DNA from: Vreelandella neptunia
Lineage (GTDB): Bacteria; Pseudomonadota; Gammaproteobacteria; Pseudomonadales; Halomonadaceae
Assembly (NCBI RefSeq): GCF_022489065.1
Contig: NZ_JAKVTW010000003.1
Span: 186,001 to 250,000, forward strand
DNA length: 64,000 nucleotides
Direction: 5' to 3'
Under the pieces are notes generated by a model. The model saw only the letters and a program-made list of their open reading frames with translations. It was not told where the DNA came from and did no database searches. Position numbers and translations under genes: made by a program. Positions 51,779-60,978 of this stretch are shown one piece after another (the first letter of the stretch is position 1; the number at the start of each line of letters is the position of its first letter).

Positions 51779-53902
51779 TTAGCGTTTAGCCGCTAACCGT
51801 CGAGTCTCTTGCAGGTGCGCGTAATCGAGCAGGATTTCAGCTGATTCGAGCACGTAGGCACGATCAACCGCCAGGGCCTCATTCTCTTCGCTTTCACCTT
51901 CACTACCTTGCGGCGTTTCAGCATCGTCTAGGCCTTCTGAGATGCCTTCGGTGCTATCTGTGCGGGCATCCATCCATTCATCCAGCTCATCAAGGCCCAG
52001 CGCACGCCGACGTTGGTTTTCCAGGGAGAGCTGCTCCGCTTCCTGGGCTTCCATTTCGCGCTTACGCTGTTCACGGTTAAGGCTTACGCTGGTGTGCTGC
52101 TCGCGTAGCTGACGGGCCAAGGTGGATTGACGCTCTAAATAGCGGAAATTAGCGTTGTCCTGAGCGCGTGCATCGTGCTGGGCGATGAGTTTGTCCAGCA
52201 TGTTTTCAGGCTCGCCATAGCGACGGTACTGAACGTTTTGCACGGTATCCCACTCCAGCGCATTGTCCAGGCTGCTTTCGCCGATACGTTCAGGATCGAT
52301 CAGGCTGGGGAAGTCGATATCTGGCTCCACGCCGCGGTTCTGGGTACTATCGCCAGAAATACGGTAAAACTTGGCGCGGGTTAGCTTAATCTGACCATGG
52401 CTCAGCTCGTTAAGCGTTTGCACGGTGCCCTTGCCGAACGTCGGTGTGCCTAGCACTAAGCCACGACCGTAGTCCTGAATCGCACCTGCAAAAATCTCGG
52501 AGGCGGAAGCGGAGAGGCGATTCACTAAAACGCCTAACGGGCCGTCATAAAGCGTACCTGCTTCACTGTCGCCATAGAGCTGAATACGCCCTTGGGCATC
52601 GCGCACCTGTACGGTGGGGCCGCGGTCAATAAACAGACCGATGAGCGAGTTGGCTTCCTGCAAGGCACCGCCGCCGTTGTTGCGTAGATCAAGCACGATA
52701 CCTTCTACGCCCTCTTCTTTAAGACGTTCGACTTCTTTGGCGACATCGCGCGTGGTGCTGCGATACTCCTCTTCACCGGCTTGCCAGGCGTCGAAATCAA
52801 CGTAGAACGTTGGGATGTTGATTACGCCAAGGCGGTGAGGTTCGCCGTCGCGTTCAACTTCAATCACTTCGCCGTGAGCGGCTTGATCTTCAAGGCTGAC
52901 GGTATCACGTGTGATCTCGACGATTTGCGAGCGGGTCATATCGACCGCTTGGGCAGGTACCACATCCAAACGAACGACAGAGCCTTTAGGGCCGCGAATC
53001 AGATCGACGACGTTGTCCAGGCGCATGCCCACTACATTGACCATTTCGCCATCTTCCTGGCCAACGGCGATAATGCGATCAGCGGGCTCTAACACGCCAG
53101 CACGTTCGGCTGGGCCGCCGGGCACGAGGCTTGCGACTTTAACGTAATCGCTATCAGACTGAAGTAGGGCGCCAATACCTTCAAGGGAGAGGCTCATCTG
53201 AATATCGAATGACTCACCCTGGCGGGGGGAGAGGTAGCCGGTGTGCGGGTCGATACTGCTTGTCACAGCCGCCATCAGTACGCCAAACACGTCTTCCGAT
53301 TCAGTTTGTTCCAAACGCGTCAGTTGGCCTTCGTAGCGCTGGCGCAGATTGGTTTCAATCTGTTCGTTATCCTGATCGGTTAAGGCAAGCGTTAGGGCAT
53401 CGTTTTTGAGTCGTTTACGCCATAGCTCATCGAGCTCACTTTGCCGCGAAGCCCATGAGGACTCCTCGCGATCAATTTCTAAGCGTTCGTTACTATCAAA
53501 GTTAAAATCAAGGCCTTCGTCGAGCTGGGTAAGCAACGACTCCAGGCGAGCACGTTGACGCTCGCTAAACGCGTTATAAAGACTAAAAGCGTCATCCAGG
53601 TCGCCATTAAAAATGGCGTCTGACATGCTAGTCTCTAAATGGCGGTAGGGCTCGATATCACTGCGCAGCAGGTAGGCACGCTGGCCGTCAAGAATATCCA
53701 AATAGCGTTGGAATGTGTCTTGTGACCAAGCTTCGTCAAAATTTATATCAGCATAGTGTCCGTAGCGGAGCGAGTCCGCGATTTCCACTGCCGCCTGGCG
53801 TTGTTCGTCGGTCGGCTCAAGTTGCGCTAAGGCGGCTGGGCTGGTAACAACCAGCATGACAGCCAGGGCGACCGAACGCGAAAGCGTTGCAAACAAGCTC
53901 AT
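51779..53902 (-). CDS. prc: Carboxy-terminal (tail-specific) protease Prc
   Basis: A 707-residue periplasmic S41 serine protease. A signal peptide is visible (about 1-26, ending ALAQ). The PDZ domain is near 235-320 (SLSLEGIGALLQSDSDYVKV and onward), followed by the catalytic S41 domain with SASASEIF (nucleophile Ser) and the general-base Lys in TPTFGKGTVQ, the Ser-Lys dyad of E. coli Tsp. The C-terminal DUF3340 region carries an acidic insert. It degrades proteins with non-polar C-termini and processes cell-wall hydrolase regulators. Longer than average because of the acidic tail region (about 640-680). Confidence 0.94.
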   Translation of the reverse strand: MSLFATLSRSVALAVMLVVTSPAALAQLEPTDEQRQAAVEIADSLRYGHYADINFDEAWSQDTFQRYLDILDGQRAYLLRSDIEPYRHLETSMSDAIFNGDLDDAFSLYNAFSERQRARLESLLTQLDEGLDFNFDSNERLEIDREESSWASRQSELDELWRKRLKNDALTLALTDQDNEQIETNLRQRYEGQLTRLEQTESEDVFGVLMAAVTSSIDPHTGYLSPRQGESFDIQMSLSLEGIGALLQSDSDYVKVASLVPGGPAERAGVLEPADRIIAVGQEDGEMVNVVGMRLDNVVDLIRGPKGSVVRLDVVPAQAVDMTRSQIVEITRDTVSLEDQAAHGEVIEVERDGEPHRLGVINIPTFYVDFDAWQAGEEEYRSTTRDVAKEVERLKEEGVEGIVLDLRNNGGGALQEANSLIGLFIDRGPTVQVRDAQGRIQLYGDSEAGTLYDGPLGVLVNRLSASASEIFAGAIQDYGRGLVLGTPTFGKGTVQTLNELSHGQIKLTRAKFYRISGDSTQNRGVEPDIDFPSLIDPERIGESSLDNALEWDTVQNVQYRRYGEPENMLDKLIAQHDARAQDNANFRYLERQSTLARQLREQHTSVSLNREQRKREMEAQEAEQLSLENQRRRALGLDELDEWMDARTDSTEGISEGLDDAETPQGSEGESEENEALAVDRAYVLESAEILLDYAHLQETRRLAAKR

Positions 53903-54040
53903 CAGTCAAGCTCTCCCGGATTTGTGTACACTCATTCTTCCCTAGACTCGCATATGACCCATGAGTTGCGTAGGTCGAGGGAGTATTGTAGCAGGTCGCC
54001 TGCGCTATGAGACTCAATCATTACTGTTATGAGGATTTCC

Positions 54041-55360
54041 ATGTCCGAGACTTTCAACGCTGATCGTTTAACGCGTCTATGCGATTTTCTGCGCCAGTCA
54101 CCGACCCCTTGGCACGCCGCAGGCAACATGGCCGAGCGATTGGCGCAAGCCGGTTTTCAGCGGCTGGAAGAGAAGGCGAATTGGCAGCTTACACCGGGCA
54201 AGCGCTACTACGTTACCCGTAATGATTCCGCCATTATTGCTTTTCAATTGCCTGAGTCAACATTATCTGGGCTACGCATGGTGGGGGCTCATACTGATAG
54301 CCCCGGGCTGCATTTAAAGCCTAACGCTACGCAGCGCTCTGCTGGCTGGCTGCAGTTAGGTGTGCAGGTATACGGCGGCGTGTTGTTGGCACCTTGGTTT
54401 GACCGTGACCTGGGATTAGCCGGGCGTATACATGTGCGCCACGCCGATGGTCGTTTAGAGAGCGTGCTGCTTAATGTCGACCGCGCTATTGCCATGGTGC
54501 CGAGTTTGGCGATTCACCTTGACCGCGATGTTAACAGCGGCCGCCCGCTTAATCCGCAGACGCAAATGGCGCCGGTATTGATGCAGAGCGAGACAGCAAC
54601 GCTAACCGAGTTGGTATCCGAGTGGTTAGCAGAGCAGCATGGCTTGCGCGCTGTGGAAGTGGTCGATTTTGAATTAGGGTTTTACGATGTTCAACCACCT
54701 TCCCTGGTCGGTGTTAAGCACGAATTAGTCGCGAGTGCGCGGCTGGATAATCTGCTCTCCTGCTTCATTGGTTTAGAAGCGCTCTTGGCCTGCGATGGCA
54801 CTCAGGGTGCTTTGCTGGTCGCCAATGACCACGAAGAAGTCGGTAGTGCTAGCGCCTGTGGTGCTCAAGGCCCCTTCTTGGCAGATGTGCTTAAGCGTAT
54901 TAATAATCAAGTTGGCGGCGGCGAAGGTGAGAAGGGCGGTGACGAGTCGCTGATTCAACTGATTCAATCGTCGCTAATGATCTCTTGCGATAATGCCCAC
55001 GCGCTCCACCCTAACTTTCGCGATAAGCATGATGAGCGGCACGGCCCGTCGATTAACGGCGGCCCGGTAATCAAGGTAAATGCGAGCCAGCGCTACGCCA
55101 CTAATAGCGTTACGGGTGCGCTGTTTCGTGATGTCTGCCGTGAAGCGGATGTGCCGGTTCAATCATTTGTGACACGGGCGGATATGGGCTGTGGCAGCAC
55201 GATTGGCCCGATCACTGCGACGGAATTAGGTGTGCCGACCATTGATGTCGGTGTGCCCCAGTGGGCGATGCACTCGATTCGAGAAACCGCGGGGACTAAA
55301 GATGTCGAGTATCTAACCCGTGCCCTGACACACTTTTTAAATCGCGCAACGTTGAGTTAA
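54041..55360 (+). CDS. apeB: M18 family aminopeptidase
   Basis: A 439-residue zinc aminopeptidase of the M18 (aspartyl aminopeptidase) family. Metal-site blocks are visible: MVGAHTDSPGLHLKP (about 87-101), the DNLLS region, ANDHEEVGSASACGAQGPF (about 264-282) and the final PTIDVGVPQWAMHSIRE. It is a cytosolic enzyme removing N-terminal acidic residues. The ATG at 54041 has GAGGA 6-7 nt upstream and is chosen over a frame starting 12 nt earlier. A strong terminator follows. Confidence 0.92.
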   Translation: MSETFNADRLTRLCDFLRQSPTPWHAAGNMAERLAQAGFQRLEEKANWQLTPGKRYYVTRNDSAIIAFQLPESTLSGLRMVGAHTDSPGLHLKPNATQRSAGWLQLGVQVYGGVLLAPWFDRDLGLAGRIHVRHADGRLESVLLNVDRAIAMVPSLAIHLDRDVNSGRPLNPQTQMAPVLMQSETATLTELVSEWLAEQHGLRAVEVVDFELGFYDVQPPSLVGVKHELVASARLDNLLSCFIGLEALLACDGTQGALLVANDHEEVGSASACGAQGPFLADVLKRINNQVGGGEGEKGGDESLIQLIQSSLMISCDNAHALHPNFRDKHDERHGPSINGGPVIKVNASQRYATNSVTGALFRDVCREADVPVQSFVTRADMGCGSTIGPITATELGVPTIDVGVPQWAMHSIRETAGTKDVEYLTRALTHFLNRATLS

Positions 55361-55384
55361 TGACTGACGTTAGTTGAGTAATGC

Positions 55385-55418
55385 AAAAAGCCCGCTGACA
55401 GAATCAGCGGGCTTTTTT
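55385..55418 (+). terminator. Rho-independent terminator after apeB
   Basis: AAAAAGCCCGCTGA / TCAGCGGGCTTTTTT, a 9-bp or longer GC-rich stem with a short loop and T6. It may also end minus-strand transcripts coming from tRNA-Met because of the A run on the left. Confidence 0.9.
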
Positions 55419-55426
55419 ATAAGCTT

Positions 55427-55503
55427 TGGTGGCTACGCCCTGATTTGAACAGGGGACCCCATCATTATGAGTGATGTGCTCTAACCAGCTGAGCTACGTA
55501 GCC
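55427..55503 (-). tRNA. Elongator tRNA-Met (anticodon CAT)
   Basis: A 77-nt tRNA with encoded CCA on the minus strand. The acceptor GGCTACG pairs with CGTAGCC, and the D-arm and variable loop match the elongator type (a Watson-Crick 1-72 pair rather than the initiator mismatch). The anticodon loop CTCATAA gives CAT. It lies 76 nt downstream of ychF on the same strand. Confidence 0.96.
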
Positions 55504-55579
55504 TTTCAACGGGGGCGAATGATACTGACAACCACGCCTCCCGTCAATATTTTATTGCTGATTGTATGCTGGCGGCCAT

Positions 55580-56671
55580 TTACACATTAAAGCGGAAATG
55601 AACCACATCGCCATCTTTTACAATGTACTCTTTGCCTTCCAGGCGCCATTTTCCGGCGTCTTTAGCGCCTTGCTCGCCATTCAATGAGACAAAATCGTCA
55701 TAGGCGACGACTTCAGCGCGAATAAAGCCCTTTTGGAAGTCGGTGTGAATGACGCCAGCGGCTTCTGGGGCTGTGGCGCCTTCTTTTACTGTCCAGGCGC
55801 GCACTTCTTTAACGCCTGCCGTGAAGTAGGTTTGCAGGCCCAGTAGTGAGTAGCCCGCGCGAATTACGCGATCCAGCCCAGGCTCTTCCATGCCCATCTC
55901 GCTTAGGAACATCGAGCGCTCTTCATCATCCAGCTCTGCGATTTCGGCTTCCAACTGATTGCACACAGGTACCACCAGTGCGCCTTCCTCTGCAGCGATT
56001 TCGTTAACAATATCCAGATAGGGATTGTTCTCGAAACCGTCTTCATTGACGTTGGCAATATACATGGTCGGCTTCAGGGTTAAAAAACCGAAGCTCTTCA
56101 CCTGGCGCTGCTCTTCTTCGCTTAAGCCAAAGCTGCGTAGCGGCAAGCCTTCTGCCACGTGGGGCTGAATACGATCAAGGATCGCTTTAGTAGCAATAGC
56201 GTCTTTATCGCCGCCTTTGACAGAGCGAACCAAGCGCTGGCTGGCTTTTTCGACGGTATCCAGGTCAGCCAGTGCTAATTCCAAGTTGATCGTTTCGATA
56301 TCGGCGCGAGGATCGACCTGATTGGCTACGTGGATAACATTGTCGTTATCGAAGCAGCGTACTACATGGGCAATTGCCTGAGTTTCGCGGATGTTAGCCA
56401 GGAATTTGTTGCCCAGGCCTTCGCCTTTTGAAGCACCCGCGACCAAGCCCGCTATATCAACGAACTCCATGGTGGTCGGCAGCACTTTTTGCGGCTTGAC
56501 GATCTCAGCGAGCTTATCAAGACGTGGGTCCGGCATCGGAACGATGCCGACGTTCGGCTCAATGGTGCAGAAAGGGAAGTTTTCTGCATCGATGCCTGAC
56601 TTCGTCAGTGCATTAAATAGTGTCGACTTGCCGACGTTTGGCAGACCGACGATGCCGCAATTGAAACCCAT
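55580..56671 (-). CDS. ychF: Redox-regulated ATPase YchF
   Basis: A 363-residue OBG-family P-loop protein that prefers ATP. G1 is GLPNVGKST (8-16), a coiled-coil insertion lies in the middle (about 130-210) and a TGS domain ends the protein (about 278-361; [19 protein letters not shown]). It binds ribosomes and has been linked to oxidative stress control. It follows pth by 104 nt on the same strand, the usual pth-ychF pair. Confidence 0.95.
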   Translation of the reverse strand: MGFNCGIVGLPNVGKSTLFNALTKSGIDAENFPFCTIEPNVGIVPMPDPRLDKLAEIVKPQKVLPTTMEFVDIAGLVAGASKGEGLGNKFLANIRETQAIAHVVRCFDNDNVIHVANQVDPRADIETINLELALADLDTVEKASQRLVRSVKGGDKDAIATKAILDRIQPHVAEGLPLRSFGLSEEEQRQVKSFGFLTLKPTMYIANVNEDGFENNPYLDIVNEIAAEEGALVVPVCNQLEAEIAELDDEERSMFLSEMGMEEPGLDRVIRAGYSLLGLQTYFTAGVKEVRAWTVKEGATAPEAAGVIHTDFQKGFIRAEVVAYDDFVSLNGEQGAKDAGKWRLEGKEYIVKDGDVVHFRFNV

Positions 56672-56775
56672 AAAATGTTCCTGGAAATAAAGTGGTAGGG
56701 CGTAAAAGTAATCGCCATTCTACGAGATGCGCTAGCCGTCAGCCACCGGCGTAACAAGACAGCTTTCGGCGAAGT

Positions 56776-57363
56776 TCATTCTGACTTGAGGCTGTGTAAC
56801 TGGTTCATTGCTTTTGACCAGTCCCCCGCTAGCACTAGTGGTAATGTGGCAATGCACTCATCCATGGCACGTACGATCGCTTCTTGTTCGGGCTTGCCGG
56901 GGCGCCCCAATACGTAGTTAGTGACTTGGCGTGCCTCGCCAGGGTGGCCAATGCCGATGCGCACCCGATGAAACTGTTTTTGATCGCCTAGGGCGCTAAT
57001 AATATCACGCAGTCCGTTATGGCCACCGTGCCCGCCGCCGGTTTTGTAGCGCGCCTGGCCGGGGGGGAGGTCGAGCTCATCATGGGCGACCAGTAAATTT
57101 TCAGGAGACAGTTTAAAAAATTGACTCAAAGCTGCCACTGCGGCACCGCTACGATTCATAAAGGTGGCTGGATTGAGTAGGTGCAGCTCATGATCGCCTA
57201 GGCGTACTTTCGCGTAGTGGCCGAAAAATTTCTTTTCCGGACGCAGCTCTGTATGAGCACTCTGCGCAATCGCGTCTACCAACCAGAAGCCAGCGTTATG
57301 TCGCGTGGCATCATACTCTGCGCCGGGGTTACCCAATCCAATAACGGCTGTTACCTGGCTCAT
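56776..57363 (-). CDS. pth: Peptidyl-tRNA hydrolase
   Basis: A 195-residue enzyme that releases peptides from peptidyl-tRNAs dropped by ribosomes. Conserved catalytic features are GLGNPG with Asn12, His22 in TRHNAGF, and the Asp of AHDELDLPPG. The substrate-binding FMNRSG motif is also present. It lies between rplY and ychF. A terminator sits just ahead of its start (57376-57408), so pth probably depends on read-through or its own promoter. Confidence 0.95.
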   Translation of the reverse strand: MSQVTAVIGLGNPGAEYDATRHNAGFWLVDAIAQSAHTELRPEKKFFGHYAKVRLGDHELHLLNPATFMNRSGAAVAALSQFFKLSPENLLVAHDELDLPPGQARYKTGGGHGGHNGLRDIISALGDQKQFHRVRIGIGHPGEARQVTNYVLGRPGKPEQEAIVRAMDECIATLPLVLAGDWSKAMNQLHSLKSE

Positions 57364-57375
57364 CGTCTCACCTCA

Positions 57376-57408
57376 CAAAAAAAATCAAGCGCCGGGGCGC
57401 TTGATTTT
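57376..57408 (-). terminator. Terminator/attenuator between rplY and pth
   Basis: On the minus strand the stem AAAATCAAGCGCC / GGCGCTTGATTTT (13 bp) runs into a T9 tract ending at 57376, only 13 nt before the pth start codon. A second perfect hairpin (GGGCCATG / CATGGCCC) lies at 57430-57449. It probably limits how much of the abundant rplY transcript continues into pth. Confidence 0.88.
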
Positions 57409-57475
57409 AACATCATCCTAGCAACACAAGGGCCATGAAGGCATGGCCCCGGTAGTAGAATGCTTAGCAGCGTGA

Positions 57476-58120
57476 TTACTCGGCACTGGAATCTTCTTCG
57501 CCTTCGCTTTCACCTTCTTCATCATCTTCTTCAAGACGCTCTTTCATCTTGGTGACGTTGAGAATGGCGTTGTCGTGATCTTCGCCGTGAGACAGGTCAA
57601 CAGATGTGACGCCAGCCGGCAGGGTAAGATCAGACAGGTGCAGCGTGGTGCCAATTTCAACACCAGAGATGTCGATTTCCAAGTAATCAGGCAGGTCTTT
57701 CGGCAAGCAGCTGATCGCAACTTCGTTGGCCAGTACGTGCAGTTCACCGCCTTGGTCTTTAATACCTACGCACGCCTCTTCGCCAGTCACGTGCAGCGGC
57801 ACGTTCATGGTGATTTCGTGAGTTGCATCAACGCGCAGGAAGTCGGCGTGGGTCAGCAGCGGCTTGAACGGGTGACGCTGCAGATCACGGACAACCACTT
57901 GCTCTTCTTTACCTTCGATCATCAGTTTGATGACCGAGGAGAAGAAGGACTCGTCTTCAATCGCTTTGTAGAAAGCGGTTTTTTCGACAGAGATAGACTG
58001 CGCGCCTTTCTCGCCACCGTATACCACGGCAGGCACTTGCTGGTTCGCACGACGCAGGCGGCGGCTCGCACCTTTCCCCAGGTCGTTACGAACGCTGGCT
58101 TTCAGGATAAAATCAGACAT
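57476..58120 (-). CDS. rplY: 50S ribosomal protein bL25 (Ctc form)
   Basis: A 214-residue long-form bL25 that binds 5S rRNA. The N-terminal 5S-binding domain (about 1-95; [16 protein letters not shown]) is followed by the Ctc-type C-terminal beta domain (about 96-190) and a very acidic tail (about 191-214: [19 protein letters not shown]). The short E. coli L25 has only the first domain. It is followed by a terminator and preceded by prs, 97 nt upstream. Confidence 0.94.
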   Translation of the reverse strand: MSDFILKASVRNDLGKGASRRLRRANQQVPAVVYGGEKGAQSISVEKTAFYKAIEDESFFSSVIKLMIEGKEEQVVVRDLQRHPFKPLLTHADFLRVDATHEITMNVPLHVTGEEACVGIKDQGGELHVLANEVAISCLPKDLPDYLEIDISGVEIGTTLHLSDLTLPAGVTSVDLSHGEDHDNAILNVTKMKERLEEDDEEGESEGEEDSSAE

Positions 58121-58217
58121 GGAATTGCCTCTTAGTTTAAGTAAGGAAGACGCCGCCGACCGCGACCAGACAGGCGACGTTTCCGGGGCCCCAGAAGGGG
58201 GCTATATCGTCAGCGAA

Positions 58218-59159
58218 TTAGTGGAACATCGCGCTGACAGATTCTTCGTTGCTGACCCGACGAATCGCTTCTGCGATCAGGCCGGCAACGCTCAACTGGC
58301 GAATTTTACCGCTTCGACGTGCAACGTCAGATAGCGGGATGGTGTCGGTCACCACCACTTCATCCAGTACGGAGTTGGTAATGTTATCAACCGCTGGGCC
58401 GGATAAAATCGGATGCGTTGCATAAGCCACAACGCGCTTGGCGCCGTGATCTTTCAGCGCTTCACCGGCTTTACATAGCGTGCCTGCGGTGTCGATCATA
58501 TCGTCGACCACGACACAGGTGCGGCCTTCAATCTCACCAATAATGTGCATCACCTGGGCTTGGTTAGCCTGAGGGCGACGCTTATCAATAATGGCGAGAT
58601 CGGCATTCAACTGTTTGGCGATGGCGCGTGCACGAACAACGCCGCCAACGTCAGGGGAGACCACGACGAGGTCACTGTAATTCTGGCGCTCAATGTCATC
58701 TAACAGAATGGGCGAGCCGTAGACGTTGTCGACCGGTACATCAAAGAAGCCTTGAATCTGATCAGCGTGAAGATCCATGGTCATTACCCGGTCAACGCCT
58801 GCTTTAACCATCATGTCAGCCACGACTTTGGCGGAAATGGGGACCCGCGCCGAGCGCACGCGACGATCTTGGCGCGCATAGCCAAAATATGGCAGAACGG
58901 CCGTGATGCGAGTGGCTGAGGCGCGACGCAGAGCGTCGACCATCAGGATCAGCTCCATCAGATTGTCGTTGGTCGGTGCACAGGTGGATTGCAGGATGAA
59001 AACATCCTTACCGCGCACGTTCTCATTGATCTCGACTGCGATTTCGCCGTCGCTGAATTGACCCACCGTAGCATTACCCATACGGCTGTCTAAGCTCTCG
59101 GCAATTTTTTGAGCGAGTGCGGGATTAGCATTCCCGGCGAAAACCATCAATTTTGACAC
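58218..59159 (-). CDS. prs: Ribose-phosphate pyrophosphokinase
   Basis: A 313-residue enzyme making PRPP from ribose 5-phosphate and ATP. Conserved blocks are [15 protein letters not shown] near the start, [45 protein letters not shown] and the PRPP loop [13 protein letters not shown]. The start is a GTG at 59159 (reads [10 protein letters not shown]) with AAGGTGG 6 nt upstream; this aligns with the E. coli start, whereas the longer ATG frame adds 15 unsupported residues. Confidence 0.95.
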   Translation of the reverse strand: MSKLMVFAGNANPALAQKIAESLDSRMGNATVGQFSDGEIAVEINENVRGKDVFILQSTCAPTNDNLMELILMVDALRRASATRITAVLPYFGYARQDRRVRSARVPISAKVVADMMVKAGVDRVMTMDLHADQIQGFFDVPVDNVYGSPILLDDIERQNYSDLVVVSPDVGGVVRARAIAKQLNADLAIIDKRRPQANQAQVMHIIGEIEGRTCVVVDDMIDTAGTLCKAGEALKDHGAKRVVAYATHPILSGPAVDNITNSVLDEVVVTDTIPLSDVARRSGKIRQLSVAGLIAEAIRRVSNEESVSAMFH

Positions 59160-59251
59160 GTGCAGCCACCTTTGCAGTGTTGGGAATCGGGGGAGAAAAC
59201 ACACAGCATACTTAGACTGTATTCGAGTGCTAAGTCATTTAAGAGCTCAGT

Positions 59252-59326
59252 TGGCTGGGGTACCAGGATTCGAACCTGGGAATGCCGCTACCAAAAAGCG
59301 GTGCCTTACCACTTGGCGATACCCCA
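59252..59326 (-). tRNA. tRNA-Gln (anticodon TTG)
   Basis: A 75-nt tRNA with encoded CCA. The acceptor TGGGGTA pairs with TACCCCA, the T-arm is AGGTTCGAATCCT and the anticodon loop gives TTG. It lies between ispE (49 nt upstream) and prs (92 nt downstream), the common gammaproteobacterial position, and is probably cut from an ispE-prs transcript. Confidence 0.96.
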
Positions 59327-59375
59327 ACAATGGCCTACTGCAATGGTGCGGTGTTTTCAACGTCCCAGAGCGGTT

Positions 59376-60230
59376 CTAATAACGACCCAGAGCATCATGT
59401 AGGGGAGAGGTGTTGAGCCCGCGTGCTACCCATGTCGGCCAATGTTGATCCGCTAGTTGCGCGATTGCCTGTGCCGATTGCTGCGTTTCAAAAGCAGCAA
59501 ACACACAAGCGCCCGTGCCGGTCAACCGGCTAGGTGCGTGCTGTGCCAGCCAGTGAAGAACTTCCGCAATTGGCGGATAGCGCTTCTTTACTACGGCCTC
59601 ACAGTCGTTGCGCCACTCCGGCGCTCCCCCCTGCAGTGCGCGCGCCATAGTAATGGGGCGGCTGTCACGTGTCAATTGCGGGTCTTGGAAGACGCCAGGG
59701 GTAGAAACGCTTATGCCAGGGTGAATAATGACGAACCAAGGGGTATCGAGTGTTACCGCAGTAAGCTGTTCACCTACCCCTTCAGCCCAGGCGCTATGGC
59801 CGTAGATAAACACAGGGACATCGGCGCCCAGTTGAAGCCCCAGGCGCGCTAATTCGTCAAATGGCAGGTTGAGCTGCCATAGGTGATTAAGCCCAACAAG
59901 CGTGGTGGCCGCATTTGAGCTGCCGCCGCCCAGGCCCCCTCCCATAGGCAATTGCTTTTCGATAGCCAGCGTAGCGCCTAGCGGGGTGCGGCTATGATGC
60001 TGGAGCAAACGCGCAGCGCGAACAATCAGGTTGTCATCGTGATAGACACCTTCTATATCACTGCTGAGTTGGATTTCGCCGTCATCCCGGGAAGCCAGTG
60101 TCAGATGATCATGAAGATCGATGAACTGAAAGAGCGTTTGCAGAGCGTGGTAACCGTCTTCACGACGGCCCACAATATGCAGCATGCGGTTAAGCTTGGC
60201 CGGTGAGGGGAGGGTTAGTGCCGCGTTCAT
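59376..60230 (-). CDS. ispE: 4-diphosphocytidyl-2-C-methyl-D-erythritol kinase
   Basis: A 284-residue GHMP kinase of the MEP isoprenoid pathway. The catalytic Lys12 is in SPAKLNRML, the ATP loop is PMGGGLGGGSSNAAT (95-109) and the catalytic Asp is in LGADVPVFIYG. The third GHMP motif is TGTGACVFAAF near the end. It follows lolB by 14 nt and should be co-transcribed. Confidence 0.95.
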   Translation of the reverse strand: MNAALTLPSPAKLNRMLHIVGRREDGYHALQTLFQFIDLHDHLTLASRDDGEIQLSSDIEGVYHDDNLIVRAARLLQHHSRTPLGATLAIEKQLPMGGGLGGGSSNAATTLVGLNHLWQLNLPFDELARLGLQLGADVPVFIYGHSAWAEGVGEQLTAVTLDTPWFVIIHPGISVSTPGVFQDPQLTRDSRPITMARALQGGAPEWRNDCEAVVKKRYPPIAEVLHWLAQHAPSRLTGTGACVFAAFETQQSAQAIAQLADQHWPTWVARGLNTSPLHDALGRY

Positions 60231-60244
60231 CTAGACAGTCACCA

Positions 60245-60904
60245 TTACTCTTCGCTGGCTTGCCACTGGTTCACGACGAGGGTAATGCGAACATCGTCGT
60301 AATTCATGATTAACCGACGCGGAAGCCAAATATCGGCAAATTTTTCCCAGTCGCGATAGTCAATTTCCCAGCCATCTTGCTCAAGGTGGCTCGGGAAACC
60401 AAGCTCGTCGGTTTCTAGCTGAAAGCTATCATGGTCGCCGGGTAAGCCGCGCACCCAATCAGGCATAGCACTGACGGGAAGCGCCCAACCAAGCTGTTCC
60501 TGCATTAATGCTTCCGGTGTTTCTGCTTCAAAACGACCATCGCTATTGGATAGTGAAAAACGCCCCTCGCGACCTTCAAGCACGTTGCGCCCGCCGCCAA
60601 ACGGCCCGCTGATCAGCATACGAAAATAGTAGGGCGTTTGGTTCCAGTCAAGGTTGGCGCTGACGTTTTCTTGAGAGGTGCGTAAGCCCGCTTTGCCAAC
60701 CATTGTCCAGGTGTCGAATGCTTCTACCTCAGCTAACTGGCGCTCCCACTGGCCTGCTTGGCGGCCACTTTCATCGACGGGGGCCTGGGAGGCGCACCCG
60801 GCAAGTAACATTAGCGCAAGGCCCGCAGCCCACAGGCGCGTAGACAGGTGCTGAGAGTGGCGTGTTAATGACCAGCGCGGTGAAGGGGACGTCAGTGTCA
60901 GCAT
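60245..60904 (-). CDS. lolB: Outer-membrane lipoprotein insertion factor LolB
   Basis: A 219-residue lipoprotein that receives lipoproteins from LolA and inserts them into the outer membrane. The signal peptide ends with the lipobox LLAGC (Cys37). The mature part has the LolA/LolB half-barrel blocks (WTMVGKAGLRTSQENVSANLDWNQ, ISGPFGGGRNVLEG). The ATG at 60904 has GGAG 7 nt upstream and is chosen over a start 42 nt earlier. Its own cysteine would be acylated through Lgt and Lnt. Confidence 0.92.
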   Translation of the reverse strand: MLTLTSPSPRWSLTRHSQHLSTRLWAAGLALMLLAGCASQAPVDESGRQAGQWERQLAEVEAFDTWTMVGKAGLRTSQENVSANLDWNQTPYYFRMLISGPFGGGRNVLEGREGRFSLSNSDGRFEAETPEALMQEQLGWALPVSAMPDWVRGLPGDHDSFQLETDELGFPSHLEQDGWEIDYRDWEKFADIWLPRRLIMNYDDVRITLVVNQWQASEE

Positions 60905-60978
60905 AAACAGGCTCCATGTTAGGTGATGTCGGCGCAAGGGTAGCATGAATGGTGCGCTTAATAGGGTGGTTCGCAGGG

